In this document: positions 40,101 to 53,515 of the stretch, one piece after another | How positions within the stretch are numbered: position 1 is the stretch's first letter | How the letters are laid out: each line of letters opens with the position of its first letter | Position numbers and translations under genes: made by a program | Assembly (NCBI GenBank): GCA_013365325.1 | Contig: JABVXV010000149.1 | Span: 62,001-126,000 of the forward strand | Direction of reading: 5' to 3' | From: Dipetalonema caudispina | Taxonomy: Eukaryota > Nematoda > Chromadorea > Rhabditida > Onchocercidae | Length of the DNA stretch: 64,000 nucleotides | Notes under the pieces: model-generated | The model's database searches: none | What the model saw: the letters and a program-made list of their open reading frames with translations, nothing else | Told to the model about the DNA's origin: nothing

Positions 40101-43100
40101 TTAATACATCAAACAAGCTATAAAATAAAAATAATTAAAAACATAGCAATATTTGAGACAAAAATAAGAGCACAAAACAACTTGCAAAATAAGACAATGA
40201 TTATTTATAATGAGACAGAGAATAATACACACTACAATATCAATAATTTCGAAAAAAATATAATACATACCTTATCAATCTTTGATTCCAGTTCCAAACC
40301 AGTTCCCAAAAAATCTTTAACTTCCACACATCCAAATTTCTCATTAATTAACATTTCAGCTATTTCACGATCGTTATCAGTTACTAAAAGAAGAAAAACT
40401 TATAACTTTGTGCAATTAATGTCATCCAATCTATAAAGATAGTTTCTATCTCAAATTTGTGTCATTCGCATGACAGTAATAACCCTACGACATAAAAGGG
40501 CAAGCACATTATATTTAAAAATAAAAAAAAAAAATAAAAAAATAAAAAAATGAAAAAACAGATTTCTTAACGATTCTATCTGTTGCACCTCCAAAAATGA
40601 ACCTTTTTCTAGAAAATTTTCCCCTTTAATTTCATTTTCTCGGCTTTTGTGGTTTGTTTGTTGTTTGGCTTTCCGAGGCTGAGGTAAGTTCAAAGCATCA
40701 CGAACGATGTAGACGTGCTTCATGACTGTTCGCGGCGTTAAATTTGTAGCTCTGGCTGCATCAACTCCTGTGCATCCCTCACGTAACACCCTGGAAAGAG
40801 CTGAATAATGCACAGTTACAAATTATTTATTTATATCCCTTATAAGTTATGAGTCAAATTTTGAAAAACAGAAATGAAACTTACATGCCTACGGCTTTAC
40901 GTATAGCATCCGCTTTCGTCGCGTGTCTAATGGAGGTTCCACAATAATCATGAATACACTTATCGATACGCTTCTTATCAATTGACGAGATACCTCGTGT
41001 AAAATTCTTCTGTGCTTTTCTAATTTTTCGCGTTTTCTTACCATCTTTCGTTTGATTATCGTCAGTTGCATTACTGTCATCATCTATAAAGCACTTTATT
41101 AATTCGAGTTTTTATGCAATTTTAAAAGTTATAAGGCCATATTAAATTTATGATTATCAAATTCTGATCGTTTAACGTTTTCATATATTAAACGGTCAGT
41201 ATCAAGTTGCACACACGGGCTTTCTAAGAGAAAAATCTGTGATGATGGCCGTCAAAAATTCTACACCACTCTGTAGACATTTTTAACCTATACAGATGAA
41301 AAGGAATTCGAAACTACAGATAAAGTGACACACTGCTTGTTTGACTGGATATCTCTGCCCCTTCATTTTTCACATCTATTTCTATTCCAATCTCTTTCGC
41401 AGTCGAAATAATGCTTCGATTATGTTCTTTGACTAAATTAGCTCGATTCAACAACTTCTCAACCATATTATAATAGGTTCGAAAGTATGAAACAGCAAGC
41501 TTGTAGCACTGACAAGCCTCCTGAAAATAATCAATAAAAATACAACTTCTGATGTGTATACAACAAATGTATTGAACGCTACTGAAAAGCGAATAAAAAT
41601 CTTTCTATAAAGCCATTTCATGCATAAGATGCGATGCAAATATTATAAGCACAGGATCAAAGAGAACTGAATCGTTACTGTATTGATGACAACTAGATCA
41701 AAGAAATCAAAAAAGTATCACCTGCTCAGACATCGTCTTGCAGTGCACATCTGTCACTGCACTCTTCAATCGTTCCTTTGTTTCATCACTCACTCTGCTA
41801 TATCCTACAACGATATCTATCGCTCGACGAAGTTTTTCATCAACCTGACCTACAAATTATGGAAAGTTCTAAAAAGAAAGTAGTTAATGACCATCATAAT
41901 TTAAATGATTTACTTTGCTTCTTAGTCATGCATAAATTACTGATCTTGATATTGCGACTTCGATCAATTATGTATCAGCAACTAATGACCACAGCATATT
42001 CGACAATAATACGGAAACAAACCGTTTGTCATGTTGTCCGTTGACGCCTTGTCATCCTTTCTAACAATTACCATTTTTCCCACAGCGTTCACAACGTTTC
42101 CATTTTCCGAAACCTTTAAATATTCGATTATAGAAATACTACTACAATTAGACAAATCCCAAACATTTTCTTACGCTTAACTACTTTCCAATATCGGTCT
42201 TTTTGACAATTCTTGCTGAACAATATCAAAAAAGCAATATTAAATATAAAGTAGACACTAGCTTACACCTATACATTTCATATTGTATAATCGTATTATT
42301 TGCAGTCTTTGCGTTTTTTTAAGTCAAAGCGCCAATGCATGTTAGAAAAAAATTCATCACAGGTTCAATAGTCAGAACCGTTACATTCAAACCTTTCCTC
42401 TTGTAAGTCAACTTTAAAATCATTTCGATAAAATTAAAACTACTTAGGGCAACAAAAATATTACAAAAGTATTAATATTCCATCCTATGAAAAACATAAG
42501 TCTTGAAACAAAAGGAATCAATATCTCACCGATATTTTCTGTTCATTCGCATCCTTCTCACAGCAATCATCAGTGTTTATTAAATCAGCCGAATCCAAAC
42601 TGCTGGACCGTTGAAACGTTTCCGTCATGTCAGCGATACTGCTCTCAATAAGTACATTCCCAACACTGCAAGCAAAACAATTATTTTCAGAGAGCGTCCT
42701 ATAAAATACAGTATCAAATCATACTTTGGTCATTTTCAAAGTTCATTTAACTATTTAACCGTATCTTTATATTTGGGTATTCTTAAACTGCATTTGTAAA
42801 GTGTAAATATATACTCATATGTCTACTTTTAAAATGCGTTTTATGAAATCTTTCAAAATGTACTTAACTCTTAGCTCTATTCACGTCCATCACTTCCACT
42901 TACATTAAATACTCGACTCGATGCCAACAAAATGGTATAAAATTGCAAACTATTAAAAAAATACACCTGCAACAAATCATTAATAAAACTGACAACGCAT
43001 TTATCAAACATTTACCAAATTATCAAACATAGAAGCATCCAAATCGCACAAACACTGTACATTGCTACATTTTAATTTGAAAGAAAAAGTTACAAAGCTG

Positions 43101-44026
43101 CACTGTAAACTAATGTTATCAAATAGATAAAGCGATATAACCAATTTTTCGAGTGTAGCACTTCTTCTCATCAGAGGAATTCCTAATAATAATTCCTTCT
43201 AAATTTAAAATGGTTCGCATGATACACACACAAAATATGACAATAAGTAGGTAGTAATTTTAGTAATTTACAAATTAGAATAGCTATTAAGCATAGCTAA
43301 ATGAATTTAATAGTCACTTGAAAAAGCCTACTTATACTTGAAATTCAAAGAAAATACAACGACACATTTCGCACCAAATCTCAATTCCAATCTCTTCTCT
43401 CCCTTTTGTCTTGGTCGTCTAAACCCCTACACTTCCAACACACTCTTTTACCTCAAAATTATAATATTGGCTACGGAAGGACATACAAATTAATAATGTG
43501 TTCTTTTGTGTCGTACGTGGAATACGTGTACTCCCATATGCATATGCGCCATCATCACAGATTGCTTTTTTCACTCTGTTCGTGAGCGATCACTGATTGG
43601 AAATTATTTACGTAACCTTTCTATGCTAGGAAAAAAATCCGGAAATCTGTATCTCGCGTATCGGTCGAGTTGTAACGCGAAATTCAATAAATCTCCTCCT
43701 CTCTGAAAAAGTATTATTCATTCTACGGAAGTTGATTTGGTTAGGAGAAAAAATGAAAGTTTACTGATTCCATACTATTACATCTGTACCTCTTCTTCAT
43801 TTCATGTCTTGTCGTACTTTTCTTTTCTCCATCAGTGCTATTTTTAGCAAATGTTGATTTTAAAACTCCTCTTAAATTTGATTTTCTAAAGCGTACTCCA
43901 CCGACTAACGAAAAAGCCAAAAAATATTTACCTGAAACGGAAATTTTTTTTAGAGATAAAGGCAGTAACTGTGGTGCCATTTTCCGGAATTGTGAGCCTT
44001 CTTTTCTCTTGCCGTAGTGGTGACAT
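37146..44026 (-). CDS. Unknown nuclear-type protein with a helix-turn-helix-like segment
   Basis: I do not recognise this protein. Exons: 43932-44026, 43790-43885, 42530-42665, 42023-42113, 41722-41849, 41334-41520, 40885-41083, 40603-40790, 40271-40383, 39686-39862, 39117-39299, 38840-39007, 38642-38737, 38382-38466, 37914-37987, 37380-37495, 37146-37305, giving about 763 aa in one open frame. The N-terminus is very basic (MSPLRQEKRR). An alpha-helical part follows, then a Lys/Arg-rich stretch (KDGKKTRKIRKAQK). After that comes a segment that looks like a Psq/CENP-B-class helix-turn-helix (AIRKAV, REGCTGVDAARATNLTPRTV). A second basic cluster, NRSRKKRSR, looks like a nuclear localisation signal. 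The C-terminal third is helical and has no motif I know. Weak points are the 1.1 kb second intron, the donor chosen at 40603 and the join at 39686/39299. There the next exon starts exactly with ATG, so two adjacent genes cannot be excluded. Confidence 0.6.
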
Positions 44027-44162
44027 TTCAAACAGTGTAGTAGTGAATTCGGATGAAAGGCAAAAGTGGTTTGATAGTCCGAGAATGTGACTAATTACTT
44101 GATTTCTGTAGCATAGCAACGTACTAATATTACATTAGCTTAATTTATCAATTATTTAGATA

Positions 44163-44200
<38 letters not shown>

Positions 44201-45200
44201 TTGCTGTTAAATTGTTACAGTTATTTGAATAGTATCGATCGAAGCAATGAAATTTCCCAAATTATAAAAATATTGTTCGTTTGTTTACTTTGCTTATCCG
44301 CTAGTTAGAACTGAAATCCGTAAAATTTTCCAGTTACAAATTATTATTTGTTTGTTTGTTTTCTCCATATGCATAAATTAAATCGTTATAAAAATATGTT
44401 GTAATTTGGGGATGGAAGATATTTAACGGGAGATTAATTAGTTATGCACAGTGCTACAGTGTTAATAACATAGTAAAATCCAAATTAGTTATAAATAAAA
44501 TCATCTGTTAGTATTGGTTAAGACAAGTCATTGTGATTCAAATCTTTGATCTCATTTTGGCATGTTTGAAAATCTTTGACTATAATTTCATTTTAAAAGA
44601 TTTTAGTGAACGGTATAAAAATGTGTCAGAAATAGTTCTTTCTCTTTCCAAATTTTCAGTCTAACTTTCCCATCTCTCTATGTTTAAATATCCAGAGTTT
44701 TGAATTATCGATTTTAATCTAATGACCGTATTCCGCTGACTCATTGGTATAGTATAATGTAAGTAACGATTGAAAGCTTTATTTTGTTTCCTAATACTTG
44801 CAATCATTCCGATGGTGGTAACGGATAACCGAACATCCAATTTCATAGGCAAATTCAATTTGAATTTTCGAAAAAGTTGCTTTAAATTAAGGATTTATTT
44901 CGCAATTTTATAAGTATTAGGGTATAAATTTGTTAAATGTCCAATGTGGGACAGCATTTAGTTTATTTTGATGTCAATACAAGAGATTCAAAAAGCTAAT
45001 GAAAAAAAAAAAAAGAAAAAACATATATTAATATGATCATTCATTCTTTTTTCCCAGTGTAAAATTATTTGTCTTTTCCAGTTTCCTTTCAAAAGTACAG
45101 ATTTCTTATGCGGCGAGTTCTTTCCTTAGTATGTCATTTTTTCCTGGTTTTTTTGATTTACATTATGTCTTGCAGAAGTGAAACGAAAGAGTAAACGAAG
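44027..45200. other. Intergenic region with (CA)n repeat
   Basis: About 1.2 kb between two divergent genes, likely holding both promoters. It contains the CA microsatellite at 44161-44200. No gene recognised. Confidence 0.6.
44161..44200. repeat. (CA)n microsatellite
   Basis: CA-rich repeat with an uninterrupted core of about 26 bases, in intergenic DNA. Confidence 0.9.
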
Positions 45201-45733
45201 ATGTCAAGTGCTGAAAAACTTGCTGATGAATTTGAAAAAGGCGAGACGGATATTGAAAAATTTGGAAAAGGCACCGGTAAAAGAACTAAGGTAAATTAAG
45301 GGGAATTTTTCTTTTGTATTCACACTGCAGAATAATTAATACTTTCTGAAGTTGAAGATTGAATTTGTAAATTAATCATTTCCGCACACAATTCTATGGA
45401 GTCCGTAATTGGATATGAATTAAACTTTTTTTTTTCATTCAAATAGTGCCTGAATGTCTTGTCATCATGCAGCTGTGAAGTTCAGAAATTAAAAATTCAC
45501 ATAGGAACTTAAATAAAAATAATTGGAGTAGTTTTTTTCTTCGACAGTGTGGTGCATCATCAGTATCATTACATTGTTTCCATCGCAGTAAATTCTGTAA
45601 CAATTTCCAGGCTGAACAACATGAGCATAAGCACTCGCATCCGGAAGGTGATACCAGGAAAATAGTCAATTATTGTGTTAGTGGTCAGGAAAAAAGAAAG
45701 GGAACTACTAGCAATACAGCCAAGAAGGACTAA
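45201..45733 (+). CDS. Small charged protein, 70 aa, unknown
   Basis: Two exons, 45201-45290 and 45611-45733, join in phase 0 through a GTAAAT donor and a TTTCCAG acceptor. A TTGCAG acceptor-like site at 45168-45173 lies 27 bases before the ATG and would suit spliced-leader addition. The product is very hydrophilic: an acidic/basic N-terminus (ADEFEKGETDIEKFGKGTGK), a His-rich patch (EQHEHKHSH) and a Lys-rich C-terminus. There is no signal peptide, membrane segment or domain I recognise. The clean splice sites and steady coding character make it more than a chance frame, but no homology supports it. Confidence 0.5.
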
Positions 45734-46652
45734 AATTCGAACTTCTCCATTCTGAGTTGAATAACGGGACATCTCTTATTATACGTACATGTTCCAGGTT
45801 CTCAAATCATTTTTTTTCTTAGTGTACTTTCATATATTTCCATATTTTGACTGCTTTTTAATGATTAGTCTTGTAAAGCATTTCTCAAAACCTTATTTGA
45901 CATCACTGATGACATAAGTCGTTCTGTACTTTACGTCGAATAAGATGTTCTCAAGTTACGGATCTACGTAGGATTACATTGAATTTATTTGATGCGAAGT
46001 CATTTATCAGTGGTCAAACACTGAAATATATTGATTCGTTGCGTCTCATAATAAAGCATATAACATTCCTTAGTTTGCATATAATTTCGTTATGTCAACA
46101 AACATTAAAGCTAGCCTATTGCATCCTTTGCTGTTTTATTTTTATATGAGCTTGCTAATTTGCACGTATCATGAAATTTCGTTTGGATGAAGAGCATTAA
46201 GAAGACATTTTTATAAAATCCCAGTAGATTGGCTTTTCCTATAAGAATCATCTGCGCTTACGCGTTGAATTCATAAAAGTCGAATCAATCCCATAATCTG
46301 ATACAAACTGTACAGTAGAAACTGCAGGGGACTGTTGATCAGAAAAAACTCTGTACCGATTTTTCACTGCTAATTTGTTGAATGCAATTGAACCGTTTGG
46401 CATCCAAGGCTTAGATGCAGTAGAATCACAAAATTTCTTTTTTTATTTGCGCGATTTCTCATTTCTTTCGTTTTCATAGACATAGTTTCAGGCAGTGGCC
46501 TTCGATCTGTGAGAACTATAGAAATGGAATAAAAATTATTAGCCAACAAACATCAACAACAGCAAAGATGACAAAATTTATATAACATAACAAATAAGTG
46601 CAATTCAAATAACTCAACAAAATACTACCTGCTATGTAGGTTTAACCGCAAT
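45734..46652. other. Convergent intergenic region
   Basis: About 0.9 kb between the 3' ends of the small unknown gene (+) and BRX1 (-). No further feature seen. Confidence 0.6.
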
Positions 46653-48437
46653 TTAACTTCCCATTATTTTGCTTTTCGTCTTTCTCTTCCTCTTCTTTTC
46701 TATAATTCGCTTAATTTCTTTTGCGCGAGGATCCACAATTATTCGTTCAGTGTCGAAAACTTCTCCCACAGGATCAGGTATTTCCACAGCTGCTTGTTCT
46801 GCTAACTTTATTCCACGGGCCTGAAATAATAAAAAAGACGACAAAGACATAGTGTATGAAATAATTTTTGAAAGACTTCATTTTAAGTCATTTAAAGTAA
46901 ATTACCTTTTCAACCAGCTTCTTCATAACATATTTATGGGATTGTTTTTTTTTAATTTCGCTTCGGACTGTATTCGGACTAACGTAATTAGGATTATCAT
47001 ATAGAACGGAGCCTTCGAACGACCCATCGAAGATACGAATGATTTCCAGTACCATTCGTGGTCCTGAAATAATCATTAATGATATATTTTCCAAAAAACC
47101 AGAGTTCATTAGCGTGTAAAAAACAATTCATTATATCAACAGCTGCGTTCAACTCTAATTTCTAATTTTTTTTCGCACGAAAAACATTAAAACAAATATC
47201 AAAGCTGAAGCACTTTTAACTTGGCAACAAACCGATCTCCTGAAGTTCGAGCGTTTCATCAATAATTTGAAAGTTTCGGAACCATATTTTACCATCCACA
47301 GTTATTGAAAACGTGAAAACGTGGTCAATGAATGGTTTACTCTTAGGGTGATGATATGGCGTACTGAATGTCTGCAAGCAACAATGCATAGCAATAAATG
47401 TTATTTAACATATCACTGATGCATATTGCGGTCAGATAAAATGATATTGATTCACTGATATTTGAAGTAATATGACCTGCATAAGAAGTTGCTTGATAAG
47501 TGAGAAGTGTGGCTGACTATCAAAAGTAGAGTTGAACGAAAGCACTGGTCGCGATCCCTTCAAACAATTCCCAGACATTCGCATTTCATCCATGGTGTGC
47601 ACATTGTGTACCAAAAATTTTGCAGACGGTCCGTATGTTGTATTTGATATCCACAAGTATAGGTCCTGAAAAAAATTTTCCATACCAACCTACGAAGATG
47701 AAACAATCAATGTGTTTTCCTTCGGCCACTTCCAATAATCATAATTGACACCAATGAGTTAGTCTGAGACTACTGATATCATAATCCTGGCAACATTGGT
47801 CATAAATTTTCGCGTCGCTTTTGACATTTTATAATATCGCATTTTAAGTCCAAGCTTACTGATCTCGAGCTCATCGCATCACTGTAAGATTACTTAGAAA
47901 TCCCCACTAGCATGAAGTACATGATCTGAGATCATCTGTTCTATAATTGACAGTAATTACATGCATCAAAAGCCAAATTTAAATTTTCTGTGCTTACCGT
48001 ATGCTTTCTGTTTTCGAAATACAGACATTTGGTACAGTTTGCTATCTCAGCAATCTCATTAATTAATACCAAACTTTTCTTCTTGTCCAATTTATTATCC
48101 GATTTGCTATGAGGCATTAAATTTAAGAAATCTTTCATTAGGTGACGCATACGATAGGATGCACCACGAGAACAAAAAATCAGAACACGCTCACGATTCG
48201 TCCATTTCGATTTGACCTGTAACTGCAAGACGTTTATGTACTTTTACAGCAATTTCGAAAAACTGACATGCCTTAAAATGAAGGCATATAAACCTGTTCT
48301 GAAATGTCCTTATTTTTTGATGAAACTGCGAACGATTCTTTAGAAGTATTTGAGCTTTCCGATGCTTCCGAGGCTGATTTTCGCCTTTTCGGCAACAATT
48401 CATCGACACTTTCAAGTTGACGAAAACGTCGTGACAT
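46653..48437 (-). CDS. brx-1: Ribosome biogenesis protein BRX1 (BRIX1)
   Basis: Nucleolar Brix-domain factor needed for 60S subunit maturation, where the family acts in pre-rRNA processing and 5S RNP recruitment. Exons: 48294-48437, 47998-48216, 47477-47665, 47233-47371, 46906-47063, 46653-46820, coding 338 aa, close to the family's usual 340-350. A charged N-terminus is followed by the Brix domain, opening with the typical RERVLIFCSRGASYRMRHLM, then KFLVHNVHTMDEMRMSGNCL, LKGSRPVLSFN, and HVFTFSITVDGKIWFRNFQI. The last part is the usual basic tail (RIIEKKRKRKTKSK). The ATG follows directly on a TTTTCAG site, which suggests trans-splicing at the start codon. The gene is divergent from the J-domain gene. 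The assignment to BRX1 rather than another Brix paralogue rests on the overall order of these segments. Confidence 0.92.
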
Positions 48438-49773
48438 CTGAAAATGATATAACAAGTACGTTTATGAATATAAGACATCTACATGAACGCTGCATAGATA
48501 CTTACAAGTCGTTATAAATGTTTTAACCATGACAGAAAACATGCAACTTCTAATGGTATTCAATTTCAAAAGTAAAACATACGCATAATGGCACGGGTAA
48601 AAATTCTAGTGTCTAAATTCGGAAAACGGATTTCCAAAGCTGAAATAGTAGAAAAGCAAGAAGGAACAATAAATGTTATCATTCTTCATTTCAGGTTTTC
48701 TCTTAAATGGTGGTTGGGTTCAAACTTCAGTCTCTTGCTTGAAAAACTAACTGCACAGGATTTGTGGAAGGCAAAAAATTTAAAAAAAAAGAAAAAAAAA
48801 TATTATATTAAACTAAATTACTATGAATAGTATGCTGCAATCCATTTCCTATGTTAACAACATTCAGCATCTATATCTTCCTTTCCGGTTCAAGAATGAA
48901 TCGGGAAGGGAAAGTCGTATTTGTATGAAAAAGTCATACTCATCCAAAAACAATGAGCATATTCGGAAAATAGCATTGATCGAAAACAAAACTATGCTTA
49001 TCAATGAGGGTCACAGTTATTTAGTAAAACAGAAGTCTTCTAGGAAAATCAAGGTCATCGGAAATGTTGTTGCATCATCTAGAGAAGCGGCAGTAATCCA
49101 AAGAATCACTCGGAAATTGTATTTTCTGATTTTCTCCAATTCCATAGCTAATCTACAAATCCCCTAGGAACACTCTTATTTTATGCCAATATTTTATTGC
49201 AAAAGATAAATGATACGGATCAAGAAGAACGGATAGTGAGATTTGGTGAGGAGGAATGAAATTAGTTAATTACAATCCCAATCGTCGTAGATGACCCGGA
49301 AATAACCTAAACACTTTGTTCGGAGGGCCGTGACACCTTTTCCCAGAAGTGTCGTGTCTATTGAGGCATCTACTTGTGTCATCAGATTTTTCTTATTACG
49401 ATGGATGAGTTAGTTGATCAGTTAAAGCATCGAAGCTAATAAGGGAAGTATCATTTGGATTACGATATATTGGAGAAGTATGTTCGTGGTTCAATTGAAT
49501 GAAAGAGAAACTGAGAGAGAGAGAGAGAGAGAGAAGAAAAATTTCGTGGTATTACTTGGTTTAAGAATTAGTAATGTAAATTTTATGTTGTTTTAAATTT
49601 GTCTCGAAATCTCATCCATTTAGATTAGGATGATTTTGTCAAGTTTTTTGCCATTTGTTACTTTCAAATCCATTAAGTATTCCATTTCTCACCATGTAAT
49701 CAAACTTTTTTATTCAATTTAAGGCAAAGGATATGCGTCTACTTATAGTATTATAGGGCAGCGAATTAAAAAG
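48438..49773. other. Divergent promoter region between BRX1 and the J-domain gene
   Basis: About 1.3 kb. Open frames of 80 and 114 codons on the plus strand (48588-48830, 48823-49167) are Lys-rich, overlap one another and show no family likeness, so they are not called. A (GA)n repeat lies at 49513-49535. The putative regulatory region has no other element I can name. Confidence 0.55.
49513..49535. repeat. (GA)n microsatellite
   Basis: GA dinucleotide repeat about 240 bases upstream of the J-domain gene start. Confidence 0.9.
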
Positions 49774-52700
49774 ATGAGTGGAAAAGATACTGTGGTCGAT
49801 TACTACGAAATTCTTGGAGTAGAGAAGAATGCCACGGAACAACAAATCAAGAATAGCTATCGAAAGTTAGCGCTCAAATTTCATCCAGATCGTAATCCTG
49901 GTGATCAGAAAGGTTATATTCTTTTTTCTCTCGACACATGTTGCTTCTAATATTGAAGTTTCACTAGTGTTTGAGAAATTTGAAAGGTTCAGAAGTATGA
50001 TGGAAGTAGATTTAGTATATTGTTAGTGTTTGTTGGACTTAGTTCTTTGTACTTTTAAAATATAATGTGAAGTGGAGTGAAATGAGGTAAGATATTCTTC
50101 TACACGAAGTAATTAATATCCTCATTCATAATATGCGAAAGGAATAACATGGCAATTGTTACTTGATTCGAACTAATTTAATGCAATTATTAATCATGAA
50201 ATTTTAAAGAATATTTTACAAAAAGTTTTGCAGCTGCCGAACAATTTAAAAAAATATCTATAGCGTATGCAGTACTGTCGGATCCAAACAAAAGGCGTCA
50301 GTATGATTTAAGTGGCCCTTCCGGTGCTCTTGTTGATTTCGAGGGAATAGATATCAGTGAAATGGGTGGCATTGGTATGGTTTATGAATGTTTATTAGAT
50401 TTCGGTAATCGGTTTGGATTATTTCATTTACCAATCGTCTTTGGCATATTGTCTGAAATTTGTCTTAGCGTTTTATGTTTATTATGTTAATTTGATGTAA
50501 AACTCTTGCACTGTTATGTATTTTCTGGAGATCAAATACGCTGAAATTCATAGAACTTTGTTTATGGAATTGCAGATTTATTAAAGTGGAACTAGCTAAG
50601 TTGATGAATTGAATCTGTGAATTTTGGAAACTTTAAAGATCTCTGATATACGGATTTCACTGGAAGCCAGTGACGTCCGCTCTGGTGTGGACTTTACTAC
50701 ATGCAGTGCTGTATCATCTGTAGGATTTACTTAAACAATATTCATTTCCTTTTTAAATATTGTTCATCTTTTCATAATACAGGGCGAGTTTTCGGGGCAT
50801 TATTTTCAAAATTAGGAGTACCAATACCGACTCAAATTGGACCGAAAGTCCTGTCCCAAGCTCGCAGTTTATGTGAGGGAATGCCAACCGATGCGAAATA
50901 TAATGTTTTAAAGGAAGGTATACCGTATGATGGTTCAGTTGGTAAGCAGGTAAGTAAATTCCGTTCATTGTTAAATTTTGCATCTTAGGAAATGCTAGTA
51001 GTCACGTTACGGGTAACATTCAAGTTGGGTGTATCTTCAGCTGATATGATAATGGACTTTTTTGAAAGACATTTATGCTATCATTATGACTTACTACTCT
51101 CTGCGACTGACAACGTGAAATTCAAACTTCAGTTTTCAGGAGGCTGACTTTTTCAAGATAACAATGCAACCACAGTGGGAGAAAAATGGATTAATGGTTA
51201 TCTGTCGGTCAATGCAGATGAGCAAATTTAAATTGGTGCTTTTCGACAAGGAAGGCGGTGTTCGGATAATTCAAGTAGCGATTTTTCAGATTTCAATTTT
51301 CCACCATTTCTTTGATACAGTCGATCCAAAGATATCTCTGATGTGTTCATAACGGAATCATGTTGTCTTGTTCCAAGGTGATACTGATGAAGGAAGTCAA
51401 AAAGACATAGGCTCATGATTTGGCGAAAGTATTGTATTATCGCATGGTGTTTTCAGGAAAGCAACAAGCGGAAAGGCTGTACAGTGGCTGAAATCTTCTT
51501 TGTACCATTTAATCGAGCTAATTTAAGTGAATTTATCCCGATGAAATTTTACATGGAAGATAAAGAAACACCGCTGCCATTTCATTTACTAGATACATTG
51601 GAAGTAGTCGGTGCTCATACACTTGAACAACGTGATCATTTCTTATGCGTATATGGCGATAATTGGATTAAAGACGTGCGCTATCAGCTGAAATTTATAC
51701 CACTTAATGATTCACCAATCTCAATTGAATGCGTAAGTCATGATTACATAATTCAATTTTTAAGAATGAATATGTTTATTTTGCTTTTCATAATTGTTAG
51801 TATACATGCGGTGATGTCTTTATTTCAAGTAGAAAAGGTTTCTGCAGGTACGTGATTTGACGACTACAGAAGAAGCGTTAATTAAGAAGAAAAGTGAAAT
51901 GTCCAAATTTCAAATAGAGTACACCGAAGCGATTAAGAAGTACAAGGAAGTGGTCGAGAGGCTTAAGAACGAAACCGAAGAAATCAATTCTCTGCTGAAG
52001 GTGACCAACTGAGCATCATTTTTTTTTATAATAATTTTTTATGACAATAATTTCATAATGGTAGATTGAAATCCTCTCCTCTTCCTGATTTCATGTCCTT
52101 TGAAAGTATATTTTATGAATGTTTTTCCGAACAAAATTCATTGCATTCATTAATTTTAGTTTCTTCAATAATCAGCATTTTTGTAAACTTCCGATTTAGA
52201 TTTTCTAATTAGGTAATAATGAATAGGTAATATTCACTTAACTACTCATGAATGTCTACCCCTATATTTCAGTGATATCGGAAATTAATAGTCTTGTTAT
52301 AGTATCGAAATATATTCAGCCTTTTTGATATTTGTATCGCATACATGTTTTTTGCTGAGAACTTCAATAAGAAAATATATCCAAATTTTCAAACTCAAGT
52401 AACTTCGGAAGAATGAATAGTTAGAATCATTACTTTCATAGCATTTCTTGTTTTCGACATTACTATGAGCGTTACTGGGTTGCTGCCGTTCGTTACGAAT
52501 TTTTCGGAACAATAAAATCGAAATGAATTGCAGCTTGCTGGGCTCAATGAAAATTTGGAATTTTAACATGCCATTAAATGTTAAGTAGATTAACCCAATG
52601 ATAAGTTTATAAGTATGTGTATTGCCAATCCATTGAGCGTTTCATTGTAATGTGCTTAGTTTTACTTTTCATTTCGCTGTAAATTTTCTGGAATAACGGG

Positions 52701-52901
52701 AGGATACGTTTAGTACCCATGTTGATATAAAATAACAGGTCGAAATGTTTTGGAAGTTTAACACTAACTTTTCTGCATACATTTCAGAAACGGGATTTTG
52801 TATACGACGCACTTGAAAAAGAAAGTATGGCACGATTTCTTGCTTCAAAACATCTGTCTCCGACACATTCGAATAAAGGGTTATTCTCCTCGTGGTTTTA
52901 A
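49774..52901 (+). CDS. ARG1-like J-domain (DnaJ/Hsp40) protein
   Basis: Hsp70 co-chaperone with an N-terminal J domain. Exons: 49774-49912, 50234-50374, 50783-50949, 51140-51274, 51457-51732, 51848-52000, 52788-52901, coding 374 aa. The J domain (about 7-75) has DYYEILGV, the catalytic HPD within [11 protein letters not shown], and DPNKRRQYD. The middle part ([20 protein letters not shown] and, later, [15 protein letters not shown]) matches my memory of plant ARG1 (altered response to gravity) and its animal relatives. It has no Gly/Phe region or zinc fingers. The C-terminus is a long coiled coil ([19 protein letters not shown]), as in ARG1, and ends GLFSSWF. Exon 7 matters: without it the frame would stop at 52012, but a GTGACC donor at 52001 and a TTTCAG acceptor extend the coiled coil in frame. 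I do not assign a dnj number. Function beyond Hsp70 stimulation is unknown here. Confidence 0.85.
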
Positions 52902-53490
52902 TATATATATGTATATGGGGATTTGTTCTTTAGTGTTTTTATTCGGTGTGTTATGGAAATTCCTTGGATGTTGCATGATTTTTTTGGATGAGGAATATAT
53001 GGCTCTGCATTGGAAATAAATAAATGGCTATAACTTTCATTTTTAATTTTCCATTGACCTGTTGATCGAAATGGATCATAAGTGGTCAGTTTCTCCAGAA
53101 ATGTTGGTTACGGTTACTGGCTTTCTCTGGGAGCAAGAAAAGAGCATGTATTAGTTGTTCTCCTGTTATGTATAGCGATATTTGTTTCTTGTTTTAAATT
53201 TTTGAAATGAAATGAAATCTCAAAATTTAGAGGTGAAATTGAAATTAGATAATATATGTTGTCATATATACCTTAATATATTCTAGCCTTGTGCGTTGTA
53301 AAACAAATTTAGACAAGTGTCTTTTGTATCATTTACGTAACGATACGATTTTATTGATATTTCTAACAGGAAATTATCATGCACTGCTTTTTAATCCACT
53401 TTGAAAATTAATTCGGGAATTAAATTATGGAATTGAAAATAGTTAATTGGCATCTATAAAGTGATACGCTTCTTTCAAATTTCATTATAA

Positions 53491-53515
53491 AATATATATA
53501 TATATATATATATAT
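53491..53515. repeat. (AT)n microsatellite
   Basis: AT dinucleotide run, with a second shorter one at about 53573-53590. Both are non-coding. Confidence 0.9.

Noticed and set aside
43835..44017. Plus-strand 60-codon frame
   Set aside because: It overlaps the first two exons of the minus-strand HTH gene, which have matching splice sites. The plus frame is a shadow.
48588..49167. Two overlapping plus-strand frames upstream of the J-domain gene
   Set aside because: They are Lys-rich and A-tract driven, have no family likeness, and lie in the divergent promoter region.
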